From assembly GCF_017592475.1 (NCBI RefSeq), contig NZ_JAGFNP010000003.1, positions 186,001 to 250,000 on the forward strand: a stretch of DNA of 64,000 bases, written 5' to 3'. The stretch comes from Glycomyces niveus. Lineage in GTDB: Bacteria > Actinomycetota > Actinomycetes > Mycobacteriales > Micromonosporaceae. A program made the translations under genes and the position numbers. The notes under the pieces are model-generated. The model saw only the letters and a program-made list of their open reading frames with translations. It made no database searches and was not told where the DNA came from. This document shows positions 35,888 through 45,413 of the stretch, one piece after another. Numbering within the stretch: position 1 is the stretch's first letter; each line of letters starts with the position of its first letter.

Positions 35888-36435
35888 CAGCGCGCTTCCA
35901 ACGCGGCAGCGACGGGCTTGAGCGCCGCCTCGAGCTGGTCGGCGATCTGCGCGTAGACCTCTTGGCGCATCCCCCACGGGTCGGCGAGGTCGAGCTCCTC
36001 GTAGTCGCCGCGCCGGGCGTCGGCCGCGTCGACGAGCGCCTTGCCGCGCACGGCGGTGTCGCCGTCGGGCAGGGTCTCGGCGAGGTCGGCGGCCATCGGG
36101 CCGAACGAGCGTACGAGGAAGGTCTTGCCGGAAGCCTCGGGGAACCGCTCGGCGATGTAGTCGAGGTGCCCGGTCGTGGCGACCAGGATGAGGTCAGAGG
36201 CCTCGACGTGCTCGCGCAGGAGGTGCCTCGCGCGGTGGCCGTCGGGGTCGAAGCCGCGCGACTCGAGTTCGGTCATCGCGTTGTTCTGCATGTTCTCGCC
36301 CTCGTGGTAGGCCGAGATGCCCGCGCCGTGGTTGTACACGTCCTCGCCGGTGAGCCCGGCGAGGATGCGCTCGGACATGGGCGACCGGCAGATGTTGCCG
36401 GTGCACACGTGCAGCACGGTGAAGGGCGAAGTCAC
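35887..36435 (-). CDS. Low-molecular-weight protein tyrosine phosphatase family protein
   Basis: A 182-residue protein with the LMW-PTP active-site loop near its N-terminus: VCTGNICRSPMSE (C-x5-R-S) at residues 10-22. The general-acid loop Asp is probably in DLADPWGMRQEVY near residue 150 (DPW motif). In actinobacteria this gene is often linked to the tsaC-like gene and the ATP synthase operon. It could act on a BY-type kinase or on arginine phosphate; the local Wzz has no working kinase motif. GTG start overlaps the tsaC-like stop (GTGA). Confidence 0.9.
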   Translation of the reverse strand: MTSPFTVLHVCTGNICRSPMSERILAGLTGEDVYNHGAGISAYHEGENMQNNAMTELESRGFDPDGHRARHLLREHVEASDLILVATTGHLDYIAERFPEASGKTFLVRSFGPMAADLAETLPDGDTAVRGKALVDAADARRGDYEELDLADPWGMRQEVYAQIADQLEAALKPVAAALEAR

Positions 36436-37181
36436 TCTTGGTCGGCCTTCGCTTCGGCGGGCTCGTCGGCGGCTTCGGCCGGCTCGACCTCGTCCGCTTC
36501 GGGCTCGTCGTCCTCGGGTCCCTGGCCGGGGCCGTAGCCGTCGCGGTCGAGGGTCTCGGGCACGATCTTGCGGATCTGCTCGAGGCTCAGCGCGCCCAGG
36601 CGCAGGATCTGCGGCGGGTGGGCCACGCAGTCGATGATCGTCGAGGGCTCGTTGTCCTCGCTCGGGCCGGCCTCCAGGTACACGGAGACGTCGGAGCCGA
36701 GCTGCGCCTTCGCGTCGGCGGCGGTCTCGGCCGGCGGCTGGCCGGTCTTGTTCGCCGAGGACACGGCCATCGGGCCGGTCTCCTTGAGCAGTTCGAGCGC
36801 GAGCGGGTGCAGCGGCATGCGCACCGCGACCGTGCCGTCCGTGTCACCGAGGTCCCAGGTCAGGGACGGGGTGTAGGGCACGACGATGGTCAGCGGGCCG
36901 GGCCAGAACGCCTCGATGAGCTCCTTGGCGGAGTCCGGGATGTCGGAGGCGATCCCGTCGAGCGCCCGCTTCGAGCCGATGAGGACCGGCGGCGCCATGT
37001 CGCGCCCGCGGCCCTTGGCGGCGAGCAGCGCCTTGACCGCCGTGGGATTGAACGCGTCGCAGCCGATGCCGTAGACGGTGTCGGTGGGGATGACGACGAG
37101 CCGGCCGCCGGTCACGGCCCTGGCCGCGGACTTCAACCCGGTCGCGCGGTCCTTGATCTTCCTGCAATTGAACAGCCTCAC
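36432..37181 (-). CDS. Threonylcarbamoyl-AMP synthase (Sua5/YciO/YrdC family)
   Basis: Makes threonylcarbamoyl-AMP for the t6A modification of ANN-decoding tRNAs. The 249-residue protein has the nucleotide-binding VIPTDTVYGIGCDAFNP near residue 32, FWPGPLTIVVPY near residue 98, and MAVSSANKTGQPP near residue 140, all typical of the family. The C-terminal 40 residues are an acidic Glu/Ala/Asp tail (DEVEPAEAADEPAEAKADQE) that lies outside the fold. GTG start overlaps the prmC stop (GTGA), so prfA, prmC, this gene and the phosphatase are chained. Confidence 0.93.
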   Translation of the reverse strand: MRLFNCRKIKDRATGLKSAARAVTGGRLVVIPTDTVYGIGCDAFNPTAVKALLAAKGRGRDMAPPVLIGSKRALDGIASDIPDSAKELIEAFWPGPLTIVVPYTPSLTWDLGDTDGTVAVRMPLHPLALELLKETGPMAVSSANKTGQPPAETAADAKAQLGSDVSVYLEAGPSEDNEPSTIIDCVAHPPQILRLGALSLEQIRKIVPETLDRDGYGPGQGPEDDEPEADEVEPAEAADEPAEAKADQE

Positions 37182-38014
37182 GGCGACAAGCCTAGCCTTC
37201 CCGTCGCGAACCTCGGGCGGCCCGCCAGGTCGTCGTGGTCCTCGGTCTCGGTGAACCCGCTGACACTCAGGATCGCCGGCGCGGCCTTCCCGTGCGTGTC
37301 GTCGTGCTCGAAGCCGAACCAGCCCCCGGGCTTGAGCCAGCTCGCGGCGCGCACGGTCAGCGGCTGGATCACGGCCAGGCCCGCTTCGTCGGCGTAGACC
37401 GCGCCGGACGGGTCGAAGTCGACCTCGGGCGCGACCTCGATCTCGAACGGGACGTACGGCGGGTTCGCGGTGACGAGGTCCACGGTCCCGTCGAGTTCGG
37501 CGAGCGTCCCGGCGGCGGTCGCATCGGCCAGGACCGGGGTCGCGCCGGTGCCGTCGAGGTTCGATTCGAGCCATTCGAAGGCGTCGGGGTCGATCTCGAC
37601 GGCCCACACGGTCGCGTCGGGCCGCTCGGTCGCGATCGCGTGCGCGACCGCACCGGAACCGGAGCAGGCGTCGATCACGATGCCGCCCTTGGGAAGGTGC
37701 GCGAGCGCCCAGTCCACGAGCAGTTCGGTCTCGGGCCGGGGCACGAACACGCCCGGCCCGACCGCGAGTTCGCCGTAGCGGAACGCGGCCGAACCGGTCA
37801 GGTGCTGCAGCGGCTCGCGGGTGGTGCGGCGCGCCACGAGCGCTTCGAACGCCGCGAGCTGCAGGTCGGTGGGCGCGTCGGCGATGAGCAGCTGCGCCCG
37901 CTTGAGCCCGGAGACATGGGCGGCCAGCAGCTCGGCGTCGTTCCGCGGGGAATGGACGCCGGCCGCTTCGAGCCGCTTCGCCGCCGCGGCGATGGCCTTC
38001 GGCCAAGTCGTCAT
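37178..38014 (-). CDS. prmC: Release factor glutamine methyltransferase PrmC
   Basis: Methylates the Gln of the GGQ motif in release factors RF1 and RF2. The 278-residue protein has an N-terminal helical recognition domain ([20 protein letters not shown], then [12 protein letters not shown]), SAM motif [17 protein letters not shown], and the catalytic NPPY motif in [11 protein letters not shown]. It overlaps its substrate gene prfA by four bases (ATGA), a classic pairing. Confidence 0.96.
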   Translation of the reverse strand: MTTWPKAIAAAAKRLEAAGVHSPRNDAELLAAHVSGLKRAQLLIADAPTDLQLAAFEALVARRTTREPLQHLTGSAAFRYGELAVGPGVFVPRPETELLVDWALAHLPKGGIVIDACSGSGAVAHAIATERPDATVWAVEIDPDAFEWLESNLDGTGATPVLADATAAGTLAELDGTVDLVTANPPYVPFEIEVAPEVDFDPSGAVYADEAGLAVIQPLTVRAASWLKPGGWFGFEHDDTHGKAAPAILSVSGFTETEDHDDLAGRPRFATGRLGLSP

Positions 38015-39096
38015 TCGGAGCCGCGGGCCATGCGCTCGGCCCGGTCGGCGGCGGCGAGGGCGTCCAGGACCTCGTCGAGCGCGCCGTCCATGACCTGGTC
38101 GAGGTTGTAGGCGGTGAAGCCGACGCGGTGGTCGGTGAGCCGGTTCTGCGGGAAGTTGTAGGTGCGGATGCGCTCGGAGCGGTCCGCGGTGCGCACCTGC
38201 GAGAGGCGGGCGGCGCCGGCCGCGGCGGCGGCCTCCTCCTGCTGCTTGGCGAGGAGCCGGGCGCGGAGCACCTTGATCGCGGCTTCCTTGTTCTGCAGCT
38301 GGCTCTTCTCGTTCTGGCTGGTCACGACCACGCCCGTGGGCACGTGCGTGAGGCGCACCGCGGAGTCGGTGGTGTTGACCGACTGGCCGCCGGGGCCGGA
38401 GGAGCGGTAGACGTCGACCCGCACGTCGTTCATGTTCAGCTCGAAGTCGACCTCTTCGGCCTCGGGCATGACCACGACCGCGGCGGCGGAGGTGTGCACG
38501 CGGCCCTGCGACTCGGTCACGGGCACGCGCTGCACGCGGTGCACGCCGCCCTCGAACTTCATGCGCGACCACACGCCGTTGCCGCCCTCGGGCGTGCCCT
38601 TGGTGCGCACGGCGATCGAGGAGTCCTTGATGCCGCCGAGGTCGGTGGGCACCATCTCCAGGGTCTCGACGGCCCAGCCCAGGCGCTCGAAGTACCGCAG
38701 GTACATGCGCATGAGGTCGCCGGCGAACAGGCCGGACTCCTCGCCGCCCGCGCCCGCCTTGATCTCGATGATCACGTCCTTGGCGTCGTCGGGGTCGCGC
38801 GGGACCAGCAGCTCGGCGAGCTTCGACTCGAGCTCGGGGATGCGCTTGCGGATGCTCTCGGCCTCGTCCGCGAAGTCGGAGTCCTCCTTCGCCAGCTCCT
38901 CGGCGGTCTCGAGGTCCTCCTTCGCGGTCGCGATGTCCTCGGCGGTCTTCGCGATCGGCGAGAGCTCGGCATAGCGGCGCCCGACCCGCCGCGCCTGGGC
39001 CTGGTCGGCGTGCAGGGCGGGGTCGCCCATCTGGACTTCCAGGTCTCGGAATTCGGCGAGGAGCGATTCCAGGCGGTTGTCGGCAGCGGTCGTCAT
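38011..39096 (-). CDS. prfA: Peptide chain release factor 1
   Basis: Decodes UAA and UAG stop codons. At 361 residues it is the standard length. The GGQ loop is in [18 protein letters not shown] near residue 230, and the PxT codon-recognition region lies in the middle ([11 protein letters not shown]...[18 protein letters not shown]). It begins the prfA-prmC-tsaC-phosphatase-atpI chain, after the rpmE terminator. Confidence 0.97.
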   Translation of the reverse strand: MTTAADNRLESLLAEFRDLEVQMGDPALHADQAQARRVGRRYAELSPIAKTAEDIATAKEDLETAEELAKEDSDFADEAESIRKRIPELESKLAELLVPRDPDDAKDVIIEIKAGAGGEESGLFAGDLMRMYLRYFERLGWAVETLEMVPTDLGGIKDSSIAVRTKGTPEGGNGVWSRMKFEGGVHRVQRVPVTESQGRVHTSAAAVVVMPEAEEVDFELNMNDVRVDVYRSSGPGGQSVNTTDSAVRLTHVPTGVVVTSQNEKSQLQNKEAAIKVLRARLLAKQQEEAAAAAGAARLSQVRTADRSERIRTYNFPQNRLTDHRVGFTAYNLDQVMDGALDEVLDALAAADRAERMARGSE

Positions 39097-39140
39097 TGCG
39101 GTTCCTTAAAGAGAGCAGTGCCAGTGAACATTCAAGTACG

Positions 39141-39180
39141 AAAAAACGCAGCGCCCGCGTCAAAGGACACGAGCGCTGCG
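39141..39180 (-). terminator. Rho-independent terminator after rpmE
   Basis: On the minus strand, a stem of about 15 base pairs including two wobble pairs (CGCAGCGC at 39173-39180 pairing with 39147-39154 and inner pairs) is followed by six T. It ends just before prfA, separating the two genes. This is one of the few intrinsic terminators in the window with a clear T tract. Confidence 0.85.
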
Positions 39181-39188
39181 CGGCAAAG

Positions 39189-39422
39189 CTACTTAGCGGC
39201 CTGAGCAGCCTTCTCCTGGGTCTTGGCGTAGCGGGCCTTGAACTTGGCCACGCGACCGCCGGTGTCGAGGATGCGCTGCTTGCCGGTGTAGAACGGGTGG
39301 CACTTGTTGCAGGTCGCAGCCTGGATCTTGCCACTGGCGACCGTCGACCGGGTGGTGAACGCGTTCCCGCAGGAGCAGGTCACCTCGGTGACGACGTACT
39401 GAGGGTGGATCCCGTCTTTCAT
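39189..39422 (-). CDS. rpmE: 50S ribosomal protein L31 (zinc-binding type)
   Basis: A 77-residue ribosomal protein: [20 protein letters not shown] at the start, then [23 protein letters not shown]. The four Cys residues (CSC and CNKC) mark the zinc form. The C-terminus is lengthened with [11 protein letters not shown]. The place between rho and prfA is conserved widely. Confidence 0.97.
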   Translation of the reverse strand: MKDGIHPQYVVTEVTCSCGNAFTTRSTVASGKIQAATCNKCHPFYTGKQRILDTGGRVAKFKARYAKTQEKAAQAAK

Positions 39423-39544
39423 GACTTCCCTTTCATTCGGCCGCCGGGTCGGCCGCCGCAGCGGCCGTGAACCGGAACCGGTAAGGCCCCGAAGGGCTCA
39501 TTGGTCAGGGTGCGCGACCTGCGCACCAGCTCTCCATAGTAAGG

Positions 39545-39577
39545 CGTGAGGCCGCTCTCAACCAGAGCGGCCTCACG
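39545..39577 (-). terminator. Terminator hairpin after rho
   Basis: A perfect 14-base-pair stem (39545-39558 with 39564-39577) with loop CAACC, 11 bases beyond the rho stop codon. No T tract follows. Confidence 0.7.
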
Positions 39578-39587
39578 TCCTGCACAC

Positions 39588-41546
39588 TTACTCGCCGGGC
39601 GTGTTCTTGACGATCTGCATCAGGAACTCGGCGTTCGTCTGCGTCTTCTTCAACCGGTCGATCAGCAGGTCGATCGCCTGCTGCGGGTCCAGCGAGGACA
39701 GGACCCGGCGGAGCTTCAGCATGACCGCCTGCTCCTCGGGGCTCATCATGAGCTCGTCCTTGCGGGTGCTCGACTGGTGGACGTCGATCGCGGGCCACGT
39801 GCGCTTCTCGGCGATCTTGCGGTCGAGCTTGAGCTCGGCGTTGCCCGTGCCCTTGAACTCCTCGAAGATCACCGTGTCGCCCATGGAACCGGTCTCGACC
39901 AGCGCTGTGCCGATGATGGTCAGCGACCCGCCGTGCTCGATGTTCCGCGCCGCGCCCAGGAAGCGCTTCGGCGGGTAGAGCGCGGTGGAGTCGATGCCAC
40001 CGGACAGGATGCGACCCGACGCGGGCGACGAGTTGTTGTACGCGCGGCCCAGGCGGGTGATCGAGTCGAGCAGCACGACCACGTCGTGGCCGAGCTCGAC
40101 CAGGCGCTTGGCGCGCTCGATCGCGAGCTCGGCGACCGTGGTGTGGTCCGACGGCGGGCGGTCGAAGGTCGAGGCGATGACCTCGCCCTTCACCGAACGC
40201 TGCATGTCGGTGACCTCTTCGGGCCGCTCGTCCGCGAGGACCACCATGAGGTGGCACTCGGGGTTGTTCGTGGTGATCGCGTTGGCGATCGCCTGCAGCA
40301 CCATCGTCTTGCCGGCCTTGGGCGGGGAGACGATGAGCGCGCGCTGGCCCTTGCCGATCGGGGCCACCAGGTCGATGACACGGGTGGTGATCGCGTTCGG
40401 CTCGGTCTCCAGGCGCAGGCGCTCCTGCGGGTACAGCGGCGTGAGCTTGTAGAACTCGTCGCGCTTCTTCGCGTCGTCGGGGCTCATCCCGTTGACGGTG
40501 TCGAGGCGCACCAGCGGGTTGTACTTCTCGCGGCGCTGCTGCTGCTTGCCGCCCTGGCCGTTCGACTCCTCGCTGCCGCCGCGGCTGGGCTTGACGGCGC
40601 CGGTGATGGCGTCGCCGCGGCGCAGGCGGTACTTGCGGACCTGCGACATCGAGACGTACACGTCGTCCGGGCCGGCGAGGTAGCCGGTGGTGCGGATGAA
40701 CGCGTAGTTGTCGAGGATGTCGAGGATGCCCGCGACGGGGACGAGCTGCTCGTCGTTCTGCTGCGGCTGGCGGTCGCGCTGCTCGGCCTCGTCGCGCCCG
40801 CCGCGCTGGCGGCGGTCGGAGCGGTCGCGGCGCTTGCGGCGGCGGCTGTCGCCGTCGCCGTCACGGGGGCCGCGGTCGTCGTAGCCGTCGTCTTCGCGGC
40901 GCTCGCGGGTCTCGGTGCGGGCCTCGGACTGGTCGGCGCGCTCAGTGCGCTCCTGGCGGTCTTCGCGGCGACCGTTCTCGCGGCCGCCGTCACGGCCGGC
41001 TTCGCGGTTGTCGCGCCCGTTCTCGCGGGAGCGGCGGCGGCGCTGCGGGCGGTCCTCTTCGGACTCGATCACGGCGACGTTGGACGACTGGGCTTCGGAC
41101 TCGACGGCTTCGGTCTGACGCTCTTCGCGGCGGCGCGGCTGCGGCGGGCCGGCCGGGCGGGTCGCCCGGCGGGCGGCGGTGCCGCCCTTGGCCTCTGCAC
41201 TCTCGGAGCCGCCGCCGGCGGGCGCGGCGTCGACAGTGGTCGACGGGGCCTCGGCGATGGGCGTTTGGTCAGAGTCAGGCACTGGCGGGGCCTCCTTTTC
41301 CGCGCTGGCACCGCCGGGCTGCGAGCCCGCATCCTGCCGTTCCTGGATGGCGGCGATCAGCTCGCTCTTGCGCATCCGGCCAACGCCGGTGATGCCGAGC
41401 GATTGCGCCATCTGCTGGAGCTCGGGCATCAGCATAGAGGCCAGACCGGTTCCTGCCCGACGGCGCTTCTTGGTCTCCGGAAGCTCTTCCGAAGCCGAAG
41501 CCGCATCGCTCATCCGGTCCGACGTCGTGCCGGTGGTGTCGCTCAA
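39588..41546 (-). CDS. rho: Transcription termination factor Rho with long insertion
   Basis: RNA-dependent hexameric helicase that ends transcription. The 652-residue product is over 200 residues longer than E. coli Rho. Order: an N-terminal helix bundle (LPELQQMAQSLGI..., MRKSELIAAIQERQ, residues 38-70), a highly charged Arg/Glu/Asp insert at about residues 75-260, a cold-shock RNA-binding domain (GILDILDNYAFIRTTGYL, near 268), and the ATPase with P-loop SPPKAGKTMVLQAIAN near residue 400. The insert is typical of high-GC actinobacteria and adds RNA binding. TTG start at 41544-41546 follows GGAAGGA; an ATG 11 codons later is an alternative. Confidence 0.96.
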   Translation of the reverse strand: MSDTTGTTSDRMSDAASASEELPETKKRRRAGTGLASMLMPELQQMAQSLGITGVGRMRKSELIAAIQERQDAGSQPGGASAEKEAPPVPDSDQTPIAEAPSTTVDAAPAGGGSESAEAKGGTAARRATRPAGPPQPRRREERQTEAVESEAQSSNVAVIESEEDRPQRRRRSRENGRDNREAGRDGGRENGRREDRQERTERADQSEARTETRERREDDGYDDRGPRDGDGDSRRRKRRDRSDRRQRGGRDEAEQRDRQPQQNDEQLVPVAGILDILDNYAFIRTTGYLAGPDDVYVSMSQVRKYRLRRGDAITGAVKPSRGGSEESNGQGGKQQQRREKYNPLVRLDTVNGMSPDDAKKRDEFYKLTPLYPQERLRLETEPNAITTRVIDLVAPIGKGQRALIVSPPKAGKTMVLQAIANAITTNNPECHLMVVLADERPEEVTDMQRSVKGEVIASTFDRPPSDHTTVAELAIERAKRLVELGHDVVVLLDSITRLGRAYNNSSPASGRILSGGIDSTALYPPKRFLGAARNIEHGGSLTIIGTALVETGSMGDTVIFEEFKGTGNAELKLDRKIAEKRTWPAIDVHQSSTRKDELMMSPEEQAVMLKLRRVLSSLDPQQAIDLLIDRLKKTQTNAEFLMQIVKNTPGE

Positions 41547-41818
41547 TGGATTCCTTCCCTGGCGGAACTTCGAACTGGATTCGAGGAGTTTCCGCGTCTT
41601 TCAAATAGCCGCAATGCCGATGTTCTGGTCTGCGTCTCGCCATCGCTTCGGCCGCTTTCGGCCATGCTGCGGCCTCGGCGGTTGGAAGACGACGGTTGAC
41701 ACTGGGTGCAACACCCCTGGGCTGTCCGCTGAGCAGACGGTCCTGATCGTGGTGAACAGCCTCTGGGCCTGCGACTGGACGGCTTGCGTCGAATGATCGT
41801 GCACGGTGTGAGACACGT

Positions 41819-41859
41819 GATTGCGATCTCCGCTGATTGCGATCCTCGCCTTTGCGATC
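41819..41859. repeat. Three direct repeats of TTGCGATC in the rho leader
   Basis: GATTGCGATC occurs at 41819-41828 and 41835-41844, and TTGCGATC again at 41852-41859, a period of 15-16 bases. This could be an iterated protein-binding site (one and a half helical turns) or an RNA element of the rho leader. Sequence evidence for the repeat is direct; the function is not known. Confidence 0.6.
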
Positions 41860-42075
41860 CGATCCGGGCGGAGGCCCGGCGCCACAAGCGGACAGCGACT
41901 GTTCCTTGGTCGAAACCGTGCCATGCCACGCTGGAGCTATGCAAAGTCACAAATCCATGGTTGAGGGTGATGACCCAAACAAGAGATCAGGCGTGCGCTG
42001 GATGCGCCGCAGCTGTTGTGACTACAAGCATAAGCAAGGCTTCGAGCAGTCACGACACCGGGTGGTCGTCTAACT

Positions 42076-42102
42076 GGAATGGTAGCGCACTCTCGCCATT
42101 CC
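42076..42102 (-). terminator. Possible terminator after thrB
   Basis: A 7-base-pair perfect stem (GGAATGG at 42076-42082 with CCATTCC at 42096-42102), 13-base loop, 19 bases beyond the thrB stop. Confidence 0.4.
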
Positions 42103-42120
42103 CAACAACGGACCCGAGGA

Positions 42121-43023
42121 TCACTCGTTCGGGGAGGTCGCGACCTGTACGGCCCCGTCGGCGACGTCCAGGCGCATCGCCTCGAAGCCCGCGGGGACTT
42201 CGGGGACGCGCGCGTCGTCCACGGTCAGCGCGAGCACGGTCGGACCCGCGCCCGAGATCGCCGCGGCGATGCCGGCGGAGCGCAATGCCCTCAGCAGATG
42301 CGTGCTCTCCGGCATTCCCTTGGCCCGGTACGACTGGTGGAGCCGGTCGTCCGTGGCCTCGAACAGCCGGGAGGGGTGGTGGGTGATCGCGGCGGCGAGC
42401 AGCGCGGACCGGGAGAGGTTGAAGACCGCGTCGGCGTGCGGGACCTTCTCGGGCAGCGCGGCGCGGGCGACCGAGGTCAGGCCCTTGGACTGCGGCACGA
42501 ACGCCCACGGGTGGACGCGCGGCGACGGGTCGAGGGTGATCGCCTTCGCACCGTCCTCAGTGGTGTAGGCGATGGTGAAGCCGCCGAGGAGACACGGGGC
42601 CACGTTGTCCGGATGGCCCTCGATCTCGCTGGCGAGGACCAGCTTCTGCGTGCGGGTCATGCCGGCGCCGGCGAGCGCGTCGGCGAGCATGATGCCCGCG
42701 ACGATCGCCGCCGAGGAGGAACCGAGCCCGCGGGCGTGCGGGATCCGGTTGCGGCACTTGATCTTCAGGCCGGGAGCCGAGAGGCCGAGGTGCTTGAAGG
42801 TGCGCAGCATCGTGGCGGCGACGAGGTGGCGTTCGTCGAGGGGCACGGTGCCCTCGCCTTCGCCCTGGACTTCGACGGCGACGGCAGTGCCACTGGTGGC
42901 CTCGGCCGAGACCACGTCGCAGAGGTCGAGCGCGAGGCCCAGCGAGTCGAAGCCGGGGCCGAGGTTGGCTGAGGTGGCCGGGACGCGCACGGTGGCGCGC
43001 GGGCCGGTTGCGAAGGCCTCCAA
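42121..43023 (-). CDS. thrB: Homoserine kinase
   Basis: Phosphorylates homoserine at the last branch to threonine. The 300-residue GHMP kinase has VPATSANLGPGFDSLG at the N-terminus, the ATP loop IPHARGLGSSSAAIVAGI near residue 93, and the C-terminal GIAAAISGAGPTVLAL. The TTG start at 43021-43023 follows the thrC stop directly with no gap, and a typical ribosome site is missing, so it is probably translated by coupling with thrC. Confidence 0.96.
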   Translation of the reverse strand: MEAFATGPRATVRVPATSANLGPGFDSLGLALDLCDVVSAEATSGTAVAVEVQGEGEGTVPLDERHLVAATMLRTFKHLGLSAPGLKIKCRNRIPHARGLGSSSAAIVAGIMLADALAGAGMTRTQKLVLASEIEGHPDNVAPCLLGGFTIAYTTEDGAKAITLDPSPRVHPWAFVPQSKGLTSVARAALPEKVPHADAVFNLSRSALLAAAITHHPSRLFEATDDRLHQSYRAKGMPESTHLLRALRSAGIAAAISGAGPTVLALTVDDARVPEVPAGFEAMRLDVADGAVQVATSPNE

Positions 43024-44094
43024 CTACAGTCCCAGCGCGGTGGCGGTCTTGGCCACGTCGACCGGGACGGTCTGCGGCTGCGGCGCGGTGGAGACGGCCC
43101 AGTCGGGGTCCTTGAGCCCGTTGCCGGTCACGGTGCAGACGATCGTCTGTCCCTTCTCGACCCAACCGGCCTCGGCCTGCTTGAGCAGGCCCGCCACCGA
43201 AGCGGCCGAGCCGAGTTCCACGAAGACGCCCTCATTGCGGGCGAGCAGCATGTAGGCGGCGTGGATCTCGCGGTCGGTGACGGCGATGATCTTGCCGCCC
43301 GACTCCTTCTCGGCGTCCAGGGCCTTGGTCCAGGACGCGGGGTTGCCGATGCGGATCGCGGTGGCGATGGTCTGCGGGTGCTCCACGACGTGGCCCTCGA
43401 CGATCGGCGCGGCCCCGGCGGCCTGCACGCCGAGCATGCGGGGGCGCTTGGTGGCGTTGCCTTCCTCGGCGTCCTCGGTGTAGCCCATCCAGTAGGCGCT
43501 GATGTTCCCGGCGTTGCCGACCGGCAGCACGTGGAGGTCCGGGGCGTCGCCGAGGACCTGCACGATCTCGAACGCGGCGGTCTTCTGGCCCTGGAGGCGC
43601 ACCGGGTTGATCGAGTTGACGAGCGCCACCGGGTAGTCCTGCGAGAGCTTGTCGGCGACCATGAGGCAGTCGTCGAAGTTGCCCTCGAGCTGGATGAGCT
43701 TCGCGCCGTGCACGAGGGCCTGCGCGAGCTTGCCCAGGGCGATCTTCCCGGCCGGGACGAGCACGGCGCAGGTGATCCCGGCGCGCGCGGCGTACGCGGC
43801 CGCCGAAGCGGAGGTGTTGCCGGTCGAGGCGCAGATGACGGCCTTCGCGCCGTCCTCGACGGCCTTCGAGACGGCGAGCGTCATGCCGCGGTCCTTGAAC
43901 GAACCGGTCGGGTTGAGGCCTTCGACCTTGAGGAAGACGTCGCAACCGGTCTTCGCGGAGAGGACCGGGGCGGGCAGCAGGGGGGTGCCGCCTTCTTGCA
44001 GGGTGACGACGGGGGTGGCGTCGGTGACCGGCAGCCGGTCGCGGAATTCCTCGATGAGGCCGCGCCACCCCGGGCGCATGCTCGATGCGGACAT
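43024..44094 (-). CDS. thrC: Threonine synthase
   Basis: PLP enzyme converting O-phosphohomoserine to threonine. At 356 residues it is the short bacterial type. The PLP Lys lies in [15 protein letters not shown] near residue 62. The phosphate-binding glycine loop is in [14 protein letters not shown] near residue 187, and the serine/threonine side of the active site in [10 protein letters not shown] near the end. It follows hom by six bases and adjoins thrB. Confidence 0.97.
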   Translation of the reverse strand: MSASSMRPGWRGLIEEFRDRLPVTDATPVVTLQEGGTPLLPAPVLSAKTGCDVFLKVEGLNPTGSFKDRGMTLAVSKAVEDGAKAVICASTGNTSASAAAYAARAGITCAVLVPAGKIALGKLAQALVHGAKLIQLEGNFDDCLMVADKLSQDYPVALVNSINPVRLQGQKTAAFEIVQVLGDAPDLHVLPVGNAGNISAYWMGYTEDAEEGNATKRPRMLGVQAAGAAPIVEGHVVEHPQTIATAIRIGNPASWTKALDAEKESGGKIIAVTDREIHAAYMLLARNEGVFVELGSAASVAGLLKQAEAGWVEKGQTIVCTVTGNGLKDPDWAVSTAPQPQTVPVDVAKTATALGL

Positions 44095-44100
44095 CGGGTC

Positions 44101-45378
44101 CTATTCTCCTTCGACGCGCATGACCGAGGCGACTTGGTGCACCGAGGTCAGTTGCGACAGTTCCTCCACGGTGTCCGACAACTGCTTGTCGGCGGCCGTG
44201 TGGGTGACGACCACGAGCCGGGCCTCATCGCCCTGGCCGGATTGATGGACGGTGGCCAGGCTGACGCCGTGGTGGGCGAAGGTGGCCGCCACGCGGGCGA
44301 GCACGCCGGGCTCGTCGACCACGTCGAGGCTGACGTGGTACCGGGTGCGGGCCTCGCCGATGGGTTTCACCGGGAGGTCCTGGTAGGCGGCCTCGGGCGG
44401 GAACGCGGTCATCCCGCCCCGCTTGTTGCGCGCCACGGCCACGATATCGCCGAGCACGGCAGAGGCGGTCTCGGTGCCGCCCGCTCCCGCACCGTAGAAC
44501 ATGAGGCGGCCGGCGGACTCGGCCTCGACGAACACGGCGTTGTACGCGCCGTTGACGTTCGCGAGCGGGTGCGTCGCCGGGATCATCGCCGGGTGGACGC
44601 GCACGGACACGCCGTCGGCCTCCCGGGTGGCGATGCAGAGGGGCTTGACGACCCGGCCCTGGGCGGCGGCGGACGCGATGTCGGCGGCGGAGACGTCCCG
44701 GATGCCCTCGCGGTAGACGTCGCCCAGGTCGATGTGGGTGTGGAACGCGAGCGAGGCGATGAGCGCGGCCTTCGCGGCGGCGTCGTAGTTGTCGACGTCG
44801 GCGGTCGGGTCGGCCTCGGCGTACCCGAGCTCGGTGGCCTCGCCCAGGGCCTCCTCGAACGCGGCGCCGGTCTGCGTCATCTGACTGAGGATGTAGTTCG
44901 TGGTGCCGTTGACGATGCCGAGCACGCGGTTGATCGTGTCGCCGTGCAGCGACTCGCGCAGCGGGCGCATCAGCGGGATCGCGGCAGCGGCGGCGGCCTC
45001 GTAGTACAGGTCCGCGCCGCCCGCCTTCGCGGCGGCCGACAGGGCCGGGCCGTCCTCGGCGAGCAGCGCCTTGTTCGCGGTCACGACCGACTTGCCCTCG
45101 GCCAGCGCGGTGGTGATCCAGGTGCGGGCGGGCTCGATGCCGCCGGCGACCTCGACGACGATGTCCACGTCGGGGCGTTTGACGAGGCCGAGCGCGTCGG
45201 TGGTGAAGAGGTCCTTCTCGACCGGCAGGTGCGAGCGGTCGCGGTCGAGGCGGCGGACGGCGATGCCGACGATCTCGACCGGCTCCCCTACTCGGGACGC
45301 CAGCTCCTCCCCGCGCGTTCGCATGAGGCGCACGACTTCACTGCCGACGTTGCCGCATCCGAGTAGCGCGAGTTTCAT
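44101..45378 (-). CDS. hom: Homoserine dehydrogenase
   Basis: NAD(P)-dependent reduction of aspartate semialdehyde to homoserine. The 425-residue product has a Rossmann start (KLALLGCGNVGSEVVRLM), the catalytic signature ATELGYAEADPTADVDNYDAA near residue 190, and a C-terminal ACT domain (YHVSLDVVDEPGVLARVAATF) that allows feedback control by threonine. A GAGGAAGAGGGA stretch precedes the ATG. It stands 35 bases after lysA. Confidence 0.97.
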   Translation of the reverse strand: MKLALLGCGNVGSEVVRLMRTRGEELASRVGEPVEIVGIAVRRLDRDRSHLPVEKDLFTTDALGLVKRPDVDIVVEVAGGIEPARTWITTALAEGKSVVTANKALLAEDGPALSAAAKAGGADLYYEAAAAAAIPLMRPLRESLHGDTINRVLGIVNGTTNYILSQMTQTGAAFEEALGEATELGYAEADPTADVDNYDAAAKAALIASLAFHTHIDLGDVYREGIRDVSAADIASAAAQGRVVKPLCIATREADGVSVRVHPAMIPATHPLANVNGAYNAVFVEAESAGRLMFYGAGAGGTETASAVLGDIVAVARNKRGGMTAFPPEAAYQDLPVKPIGEARTRYHVSLDVVDEPGVLARVAATFAHHGVSLATVHQSGQGDEARLVVVTHTAADKQLSDTVEELSQLTSVHQVASVMRVEGE

Positions 45379-45413
45379 CGCTGGTGTCCCTCTTCCTCTT
45401 GGTTTGGGCGTGT

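Larger units (their letters stand above)
41547..42120. other. 574-base leader/intergenic region between thrB and rho
   Basis: This is the longest gene-free stretch of the window. It must contain the rho promoter and a long rho leader, a common place for Rho autoregulation. Features seen: the hairpin after thrB (42076-42102), three spaced copies of TTGCGATC (41821-41859), and a lower GC content around 41935-42075 than in the flanks. Short open frames occur on both strands but have Arg/Ser-rich, gene-unlike translations. No tRNA-like fold was evident. Confidence 0.5.

Noticed and set aside
39546..41699. 717-codon plus-strand frame opposite rho
   Set aside because: Antisense shadow of rho, hydrophobic only where rho encodes Arg/Glu blocks.
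41543..41950. 135-codon minus-strand frame upstream of rho
   Set aside because: Its translation is Ser/Arg/Cys-rich with no family look and overlaps the rho start; more likely untranslated leader.
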